DNA from: Lunularia cruciata | Lineage: Eukaryota > Streptophyta > Marchantiopsida > Lunulariales > Lunulariaceae | Reading direction: 5' to 3' | Length of the DNA stretch: 64,000 bases | Assembly (NCBI GenBank): GCA_948567375.1 | Contig: OX419759.1 | Span: 45,919,493 to 45,983,492 of the forward strand | Shown: positions 36,321-48,354 of the stretch, in pieces | How the letters are laid out: each line of letters begins with the position of its first letter | How positions within the stretch are numbered: the first letter of the stretch is position 1 | The notes under the pieces: model-generated | Database searches by the model: none | The model's input: only the letters and a program-made list of their open reading frames with translations | What the model was told of the DNA's origin: nothing | Made by a program: the position numbers and the translations under genes

Positions 36321-36340
36321 CCCTAAACCTAAACCCTAAA
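36321..36340 (+). repeat. Short telomere-like string
   Basis: CCCTAAACCTAAACCCTAAA, about three plant-type telomere units with one base missing. Too short to be a telomere; it may be an interstitial relic or a chance telo-box pair. Confidence 0.6.
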
Positions 36341-36354
36341 GACATCACCAAAGA

Positions 36355-36610
36355 CAACTTTGTTTATCATCTTACATCAATGTTTGTCATTCTCGTCCTT
36401 AGATAGTTCACTCCATTATTTTGTTTGTCATCCATCCATCAGTTTTGTCTATTGTCTATCATCCAAAGATAGCTCTATCTGTCATCCTTGTCCCAAAAGA
36501 CAAATCCGTCTATTATCTCTCATCCATGTTTTTCATTCTCATCTCTAGAAGTAATTCTATTTGTTGTTACATCCATCATCTGTCCATATGTAAGATTAGA
36601 TTGAAAAGAC
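36355..36610. repeat. Pyrimidine-rich TCATCC low-complexity tract
   Basis: Words such as TTTGTCAT, CATCCATC and TGTCATCC recur irregularly (about 60-bp degenerate units). Open frames here are a by-product of the composition. Confidence 0.6.
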
Positions 36611-38300
36611 TTCCATTTTAAAATAGTTAACTTTACTTGCCAATACAAGACAATTGACATTGCTCCTTTTGATTAATTTCATAATCTTATAAGAAATGGA
36701 ACAATAAATATTTGATGTCAATCATTATAATATACAAGAATATTTGAGCACATGTAGATAAGAAGGAGAAGCACACACTTTACAATGATTGACATAAAAT
36801 CAAAGAATCACTTTAAATTTAAATATATGATTCAAGAGGTAGAGGAGAGTAGATGATCTATGGATAATAATGAGGACTTAAATTTGTAGAATAGCTAATT
36901 GAAGTTGAATCAAAAGCAAATAGTTAGCCCATAATTCTATAATTTTAAAAAAATATTTGTACTCCTCAATATTTGGTATTACATCAAGATAGGCTTCATA
37001 ATTTTGTAAGAGATATTTTTCTTTTTAAAATTATTTAGAATCAAATTGGAGGATGTATTGATGTAAATGTAGGGTTGTCATTTGAGGTTTCTCCAAGTGC
37101 TTATATATGAGATTATTCAACAAATACAACATGAAAGAAGTAAAATAAAAATCATAAAAAATAAGATATAAAATTTTATTGATGCTCTCATACTACCTAC
37201 AAGTATTACAACACCTATATTTACTTCCTAGATAATTTGTAATAGATAAGGAAGTGTCCATGTAGTTGTTATTAATAAAAAATTAACTACTTTTAAAGAA
37301 ATTTTAGGTTCTATGAAAGGATAATAGTGGGGAGAACATTTATCTTCTCTTATCAAGATTATGAATAATAGCTTTATCCTAATCCTATATGATCTTATAT
37401 CCTAAGTTAGTTCATGCTATTTTGGACAATGTCTTATCAAAGATAGTTAACTTGGGTTATCTTAATTTGAAATTATAACTAACTATAGAGAAGAGATGTT
37501 CTAGAGCAGCAAATGGGTGGAACCAATCACTATAAGTAGCAACTCAAATTTCATTACAATATGTCTTTCCAAAAGTTTGGTTCAATATTGACTTTTAATA
37601 TTGATCAAGAACTTGTGAGATAAGAATTTTAAGAAGTTTTCAAAATTAACAATGTGAGTAAGAGAAAAAATATAATATAGGGTATGATAGTTTCTAGAAT
37701 CCTAAATTTAAAACTAATATATACAAAATAAAAAAAATTTCAAAGCTATTTCAATGCAATTCTGGAGGTTTTTCTAAACTTCATTCTAACTTAAAGGAGG
37801 TTGATTTGGGCTAAATACAGTATAAATTCTTGAATAAGTAGAAAGTGAGAACTTTTTTCACTAGTTTATACACTACATGTTTAAATTTACAATTCAAATA
37901 TAATACATATATAAAACTCTACTAATCAAAGCTAAAATAAATGATTTTCACTTTTAAAACTTATTTTCTATATTCAAATTTTATATTATTTTCTATTTTG
38001 ACTTTTGAAACTATTGACATGTGACATATTGTCTATGTTCAATTTTAGATGCTCTATCAAATTGGAAAGTTACTATTTGACTGTATTTTAGGTTTTCAAT
38101 GAAGAATTGTAGATTTGTGAATCTATTTTTTTATGCAATTTTTGACTATGTTTCATGTCCTTAAAATTTTTTTATACACACTTCCATATGCATTCAATTT
38201 GCAAGATTTTACTCTTTTAGATGATCAAACTAACTCTAAAAGTGGATCCAGTTTGGTTATACATATAAGTATATTTAAAATAATACATTATGGGACAAAG
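36611..38300. other. AT-rich DNA without a gene
   Basis: Low GC, with no domain, RNA gene or clear repeat seen. Confidence 0.5.
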
Positions 38301-38488
38301 GCCCTAGTCTTCCGAGGACCGTTGGGCCTCCGTGTTCTCTTTCTCCTTTTGCACTCGTCAAGGCTTTATATTCTGTTTCCCTTTTTCCTTTCGAATATAT
38401 ATAAATTTGTTTTCTCGTTCGTATTTATATATATATAATTTTTTTTCTCTCGTTTGCATTTGTTTGTATCTTGTATTCTTTTCTTTTT

Positions 38489-38590
38489 CACATCCTTCTT
38501 GTTTGTTACGCGGTCGCCTTTTCTCTCATATAGATTCTACTGGGAACTCTTTTTCTCGTATAGATTTTATTGGGGTTTAGCCAGATTTTT
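38489..38590 (-). repeat. Dispersed R repeat, copy 4 (rearranged)
   Basis: Minus strand reads GGCGACCGCGTAACAAACAA then GAAGGATGTGAAA. On the other side lie two copies of an ATAGATT(C/T)TA(C/T)TGGG block, and GGCTAAACCCCAATA is found just beyond. Parts of R are present in an altered order. Confidence 0.6.
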
Positions 38591-38619
38591 GCTTTTTTTA
38601 ATAATTTTAATAAATTTTT

Positions 38620-38905
38620 TTCAAAACGGTTTGATTGGTTTTCAACTCCTTTATGTTTCTTCACGATTGCACTTTTTTGATTTCTTTTTTGCATTTTTTT
38701 GCATTTTTTTTTCAAAACGACTTGATTGGTTTTCCACTCCTTTATGTTTTCTTCGCGATTGCACTTTTTCGATTTCCTTTTTGCTTTTATTTTTTCAAAA
38801 TTTTTTTATTTTTTCATTTTCCCAACAACGGGCTTGATTGGTTTTCCAGTCCTTTATGTTTTCTTCGTGATTGCACTTTTTCGATTTCTTTTTCTTCCAG
38901 GTATT
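38620..38905 (+). repeat. Three-unit T-rich tandem repeat
   Basis: The phrases TTGATTGGTTTTC, CTCCTTTATGTTT, then CG.GATTGCACTTTTT and GATTTCTTTTT occur three times (near 38628, 38722 and 38832), separated by poly-T. Unit length is 95-110 bp. The resulting Phe-rich frames are artefacts. Confidence 0.8.
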
Positions 38906-39214
38906 ATAGGATATGTTTTTCTTGTAGACTCTCCACAATAAATAGTGTGACGAGAGGAGGCATGTTCGATGTTCGTCTTTATAAAGAAAACAAAAGCCAA
39001 GGTCTTTAAGAGATATATCTGTACAAAGTGTACCTCCCACGTGTACGGGCAATTGAACTAGATTGTAACTGTAATCATGTCTACCTCTTTGCAGACGAGC
39101 ACAAGGTACCATTGATCACCTGGCTATAACTGATGTTAGATAGTTGTTGATATAATTTGGGTTTTGTCCTAATAAGTAGTTACAATGATGATTTGCAGGG
39201 ACAAGAGGAGAAAA

Positions 39215-39300
39215 GGGCGACCGCATAAAAAACACGAAGGATGAGAAGATCCATCAAGCCGCACAAAGGTGAGACAAAATAGGGAAAATGGAGGGCAAGA
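39215..39300 (+). repeat. Dispersed R repeat, copy 5
   Basis: GGGCGACCGCATAAAAAACA, CGAAGGATGAGAAGATCCAT, CAAGCCGCACAAAGGTGAGA, then diverges after GGGAAAATGGAGGG. Confidence 0.75.
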
Positions 39301-40155
39301 GGTGACAATTGACAAGACAAGAGGGGCAATTGACACACAAAAGTAGCGGTACGGTGAGTTAAACTACAGAGATAGGCTTAACGTAACCTCAAGTTTGGTA
39401 CCTCGACTTAACGATACCCAAGTTGGGCAAAAGACTTAATAGTACCTGAAAGCTTGATCCACGTGCTAACCAATTGTCTTAGTTGGCAAAGAACGTCATA
39501 GTGTTCTTATATATCAAAGGTGACACGCATAAGATAAGTAAATTTATAAGTAAATTAGTGCTATCAAGTTGTCAGTGTTCTTGTATGTGAATTGAATTAC
39601 TTAGTTTTCTATAAATCTGTCGTAATTTGTTTTTTCTTTACTAAACTTGCTTGATGGGGATCTTTCCAATAGATTTTGTTCTCTATTCGAGTAGCCCCTT
39701 TCGGTTCCTTGAAATGAACATGTCAGTTGAAATGAAAGTCGTAATGATCTTTTTTATGTAAATTGAATTACATAGCTTTCGGGAAATGTAATTTACGGAA
39801 CTTGAACTACCTGACTACAGAGATGACGTTGTTTGGGGCGACCTCCCTCGATCGATTCCCCGAATGATCTCCCTGAAAGTTCGGGGCCGAACTTCGAAAG
39901 AGTTCGTTGAATGTTTGGAAAATATGATGGATCGCGAACTTCGGGCGAACTCTCCTGATGAAGGCCCCGGAAGTTTGGAAAACCGTTAGAGAGTTCGTTG
40001 AATGCTTAAAGAATTAGTGATATCGGATGGCCCTTCGATAACAATAATATTGGGGCGATTGCAATGACAACTGGTTTACAGATGAGAGGAAAGGACCGTC
40101 ATTTGATCAAGACCTTGTCCACAAATTTGCTAAATCTCCACGACGATAATGAGAA
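39301..40155. other. Unassigned DNA between R copies
   Basis: Moderate-GC patch at 39,830-40,020 with repeated words GAGTTCGTTGAATG (twice) and GAACTTCG-type palindromes around TTCGGGGCCGAA. No coding frame of interest. Confidence 0.45.
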
Positions 40156-40280
40156 GGGTGACCGCGTAGGATGACAAGTAGGTTGGGGAAGACCCCTTCA
40201 AGCCCCGATGAAGATAAAACACAAGAGGTGAATGGGGCTAAACCCCAATAGTATCGGTAAGAGAAATCTGTCTTGCAGCA
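40156..40280 (+). repeat. Dispersed R repeat, copy 6
   Basis: GGGTGACCGCGTAGGATGAC, GGGGAAGACCCCTTCAAGCC, AATGGGGCTAAACCCCAATA, then GAGAAATCTGTCTTGCAGCA. Nearly full length. Confidence 0.75.
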
Positions 40281-40344
40281 CGGTGACAATAGAAGTTTGA
40301 CATCTCTTAAATTCCTCACAGAGAAAATGAGAGTACGGAGAACA

Positions 40345-40475
40345 AGATACTGTCATGATGTAACTCAATCAAAGTCTCTGGTGTTGCGCTTTCTTTTTAC
40401 AATCATAAGACGCACGAAGTCACTTAATCATGATCTAACTCAATCAAAATCTCTGATATCCAGCTTTCGATAATA
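40345..40475 (+). repeat. ~80-bp tandem duplication
   Basis: CATGATGTAACTCAATCAAA followed by (G/A)TCTCTG, then GACGCACGAAG, matched by a second unit starting at about 40431 (CATGATCTAACTCAATCAAA) that ends GATGCACGAAG. Confidence 0.7.
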
Positions 40476-40523
40476 CTCTTGGGATGCACGAAGCGAAAAT
40501 AGGCTCTAATCTGAACACAGTCA

Positions 40524-40745
40524 CGACGTCAACTGTTTTGCCTGCCGCATGCATGCCACTGTGGAAAATTTTCAACTCCAGTCCCTTTCATGTGCAAAGA
40601 CATGTTCTAGAATATTATATGTTGACGGCGTCCACACGACGTCAACTTTGCTTCCTGCTGCATGCCATTGTGGAAATTTCTCAAATCCAGCCACTATCAT
40701 ATACAAAGACATGTTCTAGAATATTATTTGTTGGTTGCATCCACA
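40524..40745 (+). repeat. ~113-bp tandem duplication
   Basis: Two units starting ACGACGTCAACT (about 40524 and 40637). Each contains TGCATGCCA.TGTGGAAA and ends with AAAGACATGTTCTAGAATAT. Confidence 0.85.
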
Positions 40746-41004
40746 TCCTCAAGCGGCAATTAAACTACATAGAATTCAATTTAAGCGAGTTCAATTCAAT
40801 ACTGTGAATTATTTGCATGAAAATCTTCAATTCGATCCTCTTTCTGCCGTCCAAGTCCAAGTTCCGTGGCGCGTTTCTTCCCTACGAAAACGAGGCCCCG
40901 GGGCTCCTCGTAATACCACATCGTTCATAATGCGTGCTAAAGAATCAGGAGGTTTAGCTTCTCTTGTATCCCCTGCGATTCCTCTTACCCCGTTTCTCCC
41001 CCCT

Positions 41005-41182
41005 GCCCTTGGATATCGCGAGGATTTGTCTATGCAATGAAGAAAGAGTTGGCAGATTCCCAAAACTACGATGATTTACATTGAATTTCTTATTTTGGGT
41101 ATCGCGAGGGAATGGTCGATGAAATGAAAAGAGAGTTGGGCCGATTACGAAAACTACGATGGTTTACATTGAGTTTTCTACT
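41005..41182 (+). repeat. ~87-bp tandem duplication
   Basis: Two units beginning TATCGCGAGG (about 41014 and 41099), each with GA(T/G)GAAATGA-like words, GAGAGTTGG, AAAACTACGATG and GTTTACATTGA. Confidence 0.8.
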
Positions 41183-41287
41183 TTGTGTTATATTACAGTG
41201 AACGTTATAAGAACAAAGTCTACCGATTCGAGAATTTCAGTTCCAACGCGAACCGATTAAACCACGTCAAAAAGGCGTTCGGGTCCC

Positions 41288-41368
41288 GTAAAATGGGGCC
41301 TAGCCCCATTTTACCCTTTGTACGGATGACGGGGCTCTTCCCATCCTTATATCTTTTTCGCGGTGGCC
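41288..41368 (-). repeat. Dispersed R repeat, copy 7, with a perfect hairpin
   Basis: Minus strand: GGCCACCGCGAAAAAGATAT, AAGGATGGGAAGAGCCCCGT, CCGTACAAAGGGTAAAATGGG. At 41288-41314 the palindrome GTAAAATGGGGC-CTA-GCCCCATTTTAC has 12-bp perfect arms and a 3-nt loop, an elaborated form of the GGGGCTAAGCCCC core found in other R copies. Confidence 0.7.
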
Positions 41369-41399
41369 TTGTTCTCTGTTTGGATGTACTTTCAGTGAA

Positions 41400-43700
41400 T
41401 AGTGACCGAGCCTAGTAATTCATGATCATCAATAACTTGATTTCAGTGGAAATGATTAAATGTAAATGAACTCTATGCTAGTAAATATAATTGAATTTTT
41501 TTGCAAAATATTATTGGGTGAATAAATAAATAATTGTATGAATAAAAATGTGATTCTAGTAGATAAAGATATAATGTGAAGTAGATTTTAGATACATAAA
41601 TTTTTCGACGACTAAAGATTTGATATTATTGTTCTAGAAAATAAAGAAATGTAGTGTAATGTAGATTTGATATACATGAAATAAAAAAGAAATTCTTCAT
41701 GGGATAACGAAGAAGTTGAAGTGCTACTCTAGTGTAGAGTAGTGTATTGTTGGAGATCTTAGTTGCTACTCTTTTGTTCTGCATTGTTGAAGACCTTAGT
41801 TGCTGCTCTAATACCGTCCATATACTGAAAAAGATTGAAGCACATGAATAAACTTAATGTCTCGGGCTAATATAATCTCCATAGCTTGAGAATAATAAGT
41901 CTCATCTTAAACTTCAATAGATGCTCTAGTGCCATCATCAGAACCTAAAAGGAGTTGAATCGTATAGCGAACTTATGCGATACCTTACTGCTGTCTCAAG
42001 AGTTCGGGCATGAGAATCTAAGAAAATGGTTGAACTCAACCGCTGGATCGGTGCCACGTGGACTAACTCAACCATTGCTCTAGTGTTTGAAAAGTTTAAA
42101 TAGCATCCAACAAACTCAGAACTTGACAGAATTGAATCGCATATAGGGTTACTCAGTGCCGCCGCTTTAGTGCTTGAAAGTATGATATTATATAGGATGC
42201 TATCAGTGTCGTGTTCAAAAGCCTTCATCTCCAAACCTAAAGAAAATTGAATCGCGAAAGATCTCATATGTAACATGGCATACCTAACTAAATTGAATCA
42301 CATGTTGTAAAGCGAGGACGAAGATATATAGAACTGAAACAAGGGAATAGGAAATTTAGAGCACAGTCCATTTGATGTCTAACAATTTCATTTCGATCTA
42401 GAAACAATGATACGCCTAACCTTGTGCTTTTTCCCTTTTATACGGGGGTTTAAGTCGAAATGCCGCAGTAGGGTACTATTAACTCCATTTTTGGTTAAAC
42501 TAAGCCCACGTAGGCCGAGATCTAATAGCATAAATAAAAAAGGATCAATCAGTTTGACGAACTTACTTTGGCAAATTTCTTTATGTGGTCAACTCTTATC
42601 TGAACTCTTAGCCTTCTTGATGGAACTTAATCTCCAGCAGGGTTTAGGGACGAGTTCCTTCTGGATGAAACTTAATCTCCAGCAGGACCCTGCTGGAGGT
42701 TAAGTCATCCCTAAAAGGATCAATCAATCTCTTGTGCTAGTGAAGGATGACAACTCCAAACCATTTAGCAAATGATGAGTGTTCGCACGAACCCCTTCAT
42801 CCTTGTCCCAATAAACACACTTTCAACCAATCATGTTGTTATGGAGGTCACTCTTACGAAGGAATTGCTCTTATGTTGCACTTCGAGAAACCATAATAAT
42901 TAGCAAAGTAAGGGGGTCTATTACAGAGATATCCGTAAAATTATCTTCACAATCTCGGGTTATGCGACCTGGTTATGTGACGTAAAGTAAATTACTCTAA
43001 GAAACAGATTTTCCCCGACTTTGGTAATGTCATCACTAAGTCCGATGTGCTGATAACGCTATTATATCCCGTCACTCCTCGTAGAAATACTGCCCCTAAC
43101 AACCCTAGCAGCTACGTCCTCGACGTCATGTCCTTTCCCCAAGGTAGCACTAGACAACACTTCTAGCCACATCTGAGAAGCCCCTACTTGACCAGGTGGT
43201 ACCTATAAAGGTTATGTCAGCAAGTCCTAATCAGAGAGTTGCAGAAACGATCAGTCGCAGATGAGCAGGAGAAGAGCGCTTCGCATCGGGGGGAGTGCAG
43301 CACAAGTTTCTACCTCCCGCAACACGCGGGCCGATGCCATTTGGCAGTCGAGGAACAGAAGACACCGTGTCACAATTGCTTCGTAGGCCGTGCTTTGTAA
43401 CCTGCACTGTGCCATATGGGACGCTCTGGCTGCCACGTAGGAAAGGATAGGTGATGAATATGCTTACTGTACCGCAGGAAGTGTCAGCTGTCAAGTTAGT
43501 GAGAGAAGGAAGAAGCAAACGGAAGAGAGGGCCCATTCAGGGTAAAAGGAGCAGAAGAATACAGCAGGGAGTTTGCGGGAAGCGATTGCGATGAAATCAA
43601 CGAGAGGAATTTGAGCATTTTCTGGGAGGAGATCGGAGCTGGAGCGACAATTCTGTTGTTGCTGTCAACGAGGAAGTGGGTGCTGTGGTTGATCATTTGC
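41400..43700. other. Intergenic DNA before the phosphatase-like gene
   Basis: No confident gene. 41,400-41,720 is AT-rich. Words such as ATTGAATCGCATA recur between 41,940 and 42,300 without a clear unit. GC rises from about 43,000 toward the gene start at 43,712; this stretch probably includes its promoter and 5' leader. Confidence 0.45.
42670..42705 (+). repeat. 17-bp-arm inverted repeat (hairpin)
   Basis: ACTTAATCTCCAGCAGG and CCTGCTGGAGGTTAAGT are reverse complements with one mismatch and a 2-nt spacer. The left arm also occurs about 56 bp upstream as a direct copy (about 42617-42633). Confidence 0.85.
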
Positions 43701-43711
43701 GGCTATGAGCT

Positions 43712-46280
43712 ATGGCGATGCTGCCGCAGCTCATCCCTCCGTTTCGCTACGCGATTGTGGAGGAATCATTTTTCAGGTATGTTTGTGAGGTTTCTTTAGC
43801 TTTGGGGTGACTTCAGTTTTGAGAATTGTAGTTGGGTCTTGAATATTTGAGATTTGGTGGATGATGAGTAAGGACTAGGTGGGTATGACAGAGGAGCGTA
43901 TCCGACTATCAAGAATTACAGGTTTCTGAGGAGGCTGCATTTGAAAACAATTGTGTCTTTGACTCCTGAGCCTCATCCGAACCGAGACATGCGAGAATTC
44001 TGCGAGCATGAAGGGATTACAAATCGACACTTCTACGTGGATAAGTTCCAGGTGCGTGCAAGCTTTCCAACTTTGAGGGACAGGAAGTAAGCTTTTGTAC
44101 TGTTTTCTGCCAGTTTTGATGGGGGAGACAGTCCTCACTTCTGATCAAGATATTGATCCGCGGATTTCTATGAACCCTGAACCATATTTTGGGGCAAAGA
44201 AGCAGCTATTTTCATCAGCCAATCAGCTGCAGAAAGATCACCTTGCTCCTGTAGTTTTGATCTGCCTCAGTGCTGCCACTAATTTGGAATTTTCACTCCA
44301 AATGATTCAAGTGTGCATTGCTTCTTACTCCTATAATTCCACACCTTGATCTATGTATCCCAGTGGTTGGAGACAGGCAACTTCTACTCGAAGTTGATCC
44401 CAGTCAAAGTTGTTATTACCGCCTTCGCTGATTTTCCAGCGCTTGCGTGCTCATGACAGGTGAATACTGGGGGGTTGGGGTATATTGCAGGATGTTGTAA
44501 CACTCAGCAACGCGAAAGTTCTGCAGATCTTGCAGATAATCATCCGTCCTGAAAATCTCCCCCTTTACCTTCACTGTCTGGACGGAACGCACGTTGCTGG
44601 TCTAGTGGTAAGCTTGAAGCGTTTGCTCTGTTTGTCATGCTAACATCCGGCCAACACCGGGAGAAGTCATTTCTCACGTGACTGCCTGTAATAAATTATG
44701 ACGAGACGCGCAGGTCTGGGTTTAGAGATCCTTCCTTTCTTATTAGTTTCGGTTGACGGCTAGTTAAAAGATGAGGCGGGTAATGTGCTATGCTTGTATG
44801 TGTGCTAGTGGCAACTTTTAGGGTTTGGGAGAACATTAAACCCTGTATGTGTTTCTTGTAATGGGCTGCCTGTACTGGTTAGAGCTTGTAATCATTTAAC
44901 AGCTTGTCTCGTGAGAGTTTCTGATCCTTGTTCCGAGTGGAGCAGGTCATGTGCTTCCGCAAACTTCAGAGCTGGAACTTATCGACCTCAGCAGCAGAAT
45001 TCTGCAGCTTCCAAAAATCAGGGGAGATATCGCGGGAGGAGTCACAATTTGTGGAAGCCTTCAAAGGGGAAATAGAAATCCCTCCAGTGATTCCAAACTG
45101 GTTGTGGCAGGTATGTTAACTCTCGTTCTGGATCTCCTCGTGAAGTTGGAGTGGAGAGCTGAACCCCAGTTTATGGGAGCTTTGAATATTGACGTGACAG
45201 GACAGGATCTTATTAAGATCTTATATACACATGTATCTACTTGCTCAAAATTGCAGTGAAACTATTGACCTTCTGTTCTATTAGCTTAATAGGGAACTTA
45301 TTTCTATTTCTGTTGGTTACTTAAACTGGGCTCACCTGCAGTCGGGAGTTAGATCTCAAGGAGCCCCCACTAGGCTAATGAGTCAATGACCAGATTTATC
45401 CTGGGGTGAAATCTCATGAGCAGATTGACGCTTTTCCAGGGAATTCGCACGGTCAAGCATCCGACTTTTCGATTGCGGTTGCTTCCTTCGCCCATAAACA
45501 TTGAGCAGAGTGAAGAAGAAGCGGTTCTAAACAATAACAGCAATAACAAATCAGATCGCGTGTTTGAAGTTGGGAGTTTACCTAGTTATCAGACCGGTAG
45601 CTTGATCTCTATGATGGGAGCGGAGAGCAATGGAAGGCATCGGGGTGTTAATGGGCTAGCAGCTCTGATCAGTCCCGGAGGTCCGATGAGTAGGTTGACC
45701 ATCAGTGGACAGTCTAATTCTGATCCAACAGGGGGTGGAGTAATTTATGGGGCATCTGCATCAGACGATCGAGGAAGGTTTCGGGGCAGAGCAAGAAGTA
45801 AAGGATCAGGATTGCTGTCTACCTCTCTCATTGGAAACGACGAAGGTGGTGTGATCGGGGGAGGCATAGTGTACAAGTCACCGAAGATGAAATCATATGA
45901 TAGAAGCGTGAAAAGACGATTTTCACACGACGGCTGGGGGCTGCAATATACTGAAAGGAAACGGACTTTGGAGGTTTGTCAATAAAAGACCAGATTTTAT
46001 TCTCAGCAGAAGAAAAAAATTGTAAATTGTCCTTTGAAAGTAGCTTTAAGTCCCTCGACTAGGTCGTGAATACGCTAAGTTGTTGTGGTTACTTACTATG
46101 TCCTGATACATAGGTTTTCTCTGCAAGAGTCACGCTAGCGATTTTATCAACCTTATGAAATTTTTGTTGTTGTAGGCTCTGGCTTTGGAAGGGTTGAGAG
46201 TTGCCGGTTCTGGGCGCCCAGCTAAGTTGCCTATATTTCCGCGGCGTCCGCCTGCTGTTCATAATAGTGAGTTCTCTTAA
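43712..46280 (+). CDS. PFA-DSP/Oca-type tyrosine phosphatase-like protein, probably catalytically dead
   Basis: Exons 43712-43776, 43892-44051, 44491-44607, 44946-45110, 45440-45973 and 46176-46280; GT-AG introns; 1,146 nt, 381 aa. The N-terminal half is a Y_phosphatase2 (Siw14/Oca family) domain: RGAYPTIKNYRFLRRLHLKT (from residue 22), IVSLTPEP, then NLPLYLHCLDGTHVAGLV and CFRKLQSW. The P-loop Cys is residue 104. The CX5R arginine, expected at 110, is Val, as in the non-catalytic fungal Oca proteins that work in signalling complexes, so enzymatic activity is doubtful. Active relatives cleave inositol pyrophosphates. Residues 170-381 form a Gly/Ser/Arg-rich, probably disordered tail. The stop is in exon 6, but a strong donor (A|GTGAGT, about 46266) precedes it, so an alternative longer C-terminus is possible. 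The start MAMLPQLIPPFRYAIVEESF is the first Met of the frame. Confidence 0.85.
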
Positions 46281-48354
46281 GCAACGGCCAAATTTCTCTT
46301 GAGCTAGGTCAAGCAGTTGTGAAAATGAAATGAAAGGGCTAAGCATATGTGAATACTTAGACATATTTTGAGTATCAATCACGCTCAAGTTTCATTGTTG
46401 TTTTTCTTTGAGATTTTCTGTTAGGTTGATACATTTGCGGACGTTATAATCTTCGTGACGGTTCAGTCCATCCCTTATTCATCGTTTAAGGCGTCGTTGT
46501 AGTAATCTCTACGTTTTGGCGTTAGGAAGTAAATATCGATAGTAATCGCATCTGCTTGGATGTTTATAATTTGACTTTTAGGTCATGGTTTGTGAGCCTG
46601 ACTGTATTCTGTAACTTTACACTGCAGAGCCTTTATTTTTTCCTGTTGCAACAGAGTTCATTTTCCATACAGTTAGTACTCTAGGAAGTAACTGGTTTTG
46701 CCTTGCTCTATAACAGAAACTGGATTGACATGTTCCTGGCTTAAAAGTCAATCTCAGTTTTAACATGAGTGAATTTTGCCAGTTTGCTTGATCGTTCCAG
46801 TTTTCCTATTTGCCATAAGTAGGGTTTGTGGAGCATCGGATGGGTGTGTGGATTGATTCTGCTAGAAGTGGCTTTGCATGGTAATAAGTGCCCCTCCAAT
46901 GCAGGAGATATCTAAGCTAACCCCTTGCTCCTTGATGATCTCTTCCAAATACAGGAAAACCTCATTCTTATCATACTAGAATTCCAACACCCACCAACGC
47001 CGAAGAGGTGAATGGACAAAGATAAGTTACTCGACAATAAGTTTCGCTGAGATCAAGTTCAAATACAAGTCGAACCTCGAGCAGGGTATCTTCGGTGTTG
47101 TTATTGTAATCATGTGCTTGCAGTGAATATTTCGCGAGTTGGAACAATTAGGAAGCCTTATGGTTGTGAAACGGATGTATATCGTACCTCAGAATTGGAG
47201 TAGTAAATTTCCTTCAGTTTGTTGCTTTTAAGATTAGGGTACATGGATGGACGGTTGCCCACTTATCAGTGTGGTTTCATTTCTTTTAGAACACATCTTT
47301 TCTATGCAGCTCATCACTTAGAATAGAGTAGTAGTAGTCTAAGAGAATGAGAAGGGCATGTGTTGGTGGGCCCTTCAGCTAGAGCAAGTGAATTCTAGAG
47401 CTTGTACGATGGTGGGATAGTATACTAACCACTTGGAAAGACCCAAGTTGTTAGTCGCTGTTGATCGTCGTTCCCCACGCTTTTGTCGGGGTTTAACAGA
47501 TTCTCTTTTGCCGCAAGGTCTATTCGGGTCGACTATGTTAAGAGTCCTGTATATACAATAAAAGCGAACCTCGCTAGTCGGCACCTTCTTACATGTGACT
47601 CTCCCTGGCACCTGTAATCTCTGCGATATATCTCCAGCAAGGTGAGGATAAATGCAAGGAATGGTTGCTTGATTGTTGGTTTACAACTTCTAGATGGGAA
47701 GCATGTCGAAGTGGTGCTGAAGGGCTTAGCTGCTTCTGCAAGTTCTCTTAGCTCAATTGACCGATTGGACGTAGGAGTTGTTTCCTCTGCAGTCAATTCC
47801 AACAGTCATTATTGTCGATAAGCAGTTTGGTATGTTCCATCTTTCCAACTGTTAAATCTGTAAATCATAAAATAAACCCCAAATCCATCCGACCTAAATG
47901 CGAGAAATTATGGGAATAGCAAAAACTACGATTACTAAGTGTGCGTGGATTGTCCAAGCCTACTCTACATATGGAAAATTTCTGATAGTTACTTAGTACA
48001 TTCTTTTCTTCCGTTACACTATTCTTTATTCTTTATTCACTGTTCATCAAATGCTAACTGTGGTGCAAAGAGCTTAACCACTACCGTCTTCCACACACAC
48101 AAGACCTATGTCTCCCATCCTACTAAATTTTTTTGTCAAATTTCAGAATTTGGTTGTCCACCTGAAAATAAATATACTTAGTGGAATAAAACATCTACTT
48201 CTCTCAACGCCTAGGTTCTGTGGATAAAAGTAAAAGCTCTTTTCGAGAATGAATTTTACTGAAGATTCTGGAGAACACAGACCAAAACGATTGATTGAAG
48301 GAAAGTAAAACTAAGGTTTTGAATACTGCCCTTAGCTCGATGTTTCTCTGTTTC
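46281..48354 (+). other. Downstream region with a possible extra exon
   Basis: Mostly unassigned. At about 47638-47820 a plus-strand frame (KVRINARNGCLIVGLQLLDG, then KHVEVVLKGLAASASSL, stop TAA) has protein-like composition and follows a CTCCAG acceptor. It might be a terminal exon of an alternative transcript of the phosphatase-like gene or part of another gene. I recognise no family and could not fix the splice phase. Confidence 0.3.

Noticed and set aside
36321-36340. Interstitial telomere
   Set aside because: Only about three imperfect units; too short for a telomere fusion or a healed end.
38133-38941. Several overlapping Phe-rich open frames
   Set aside because: Produced by poly-T tandem repeats; low complexity and no start or splice support.
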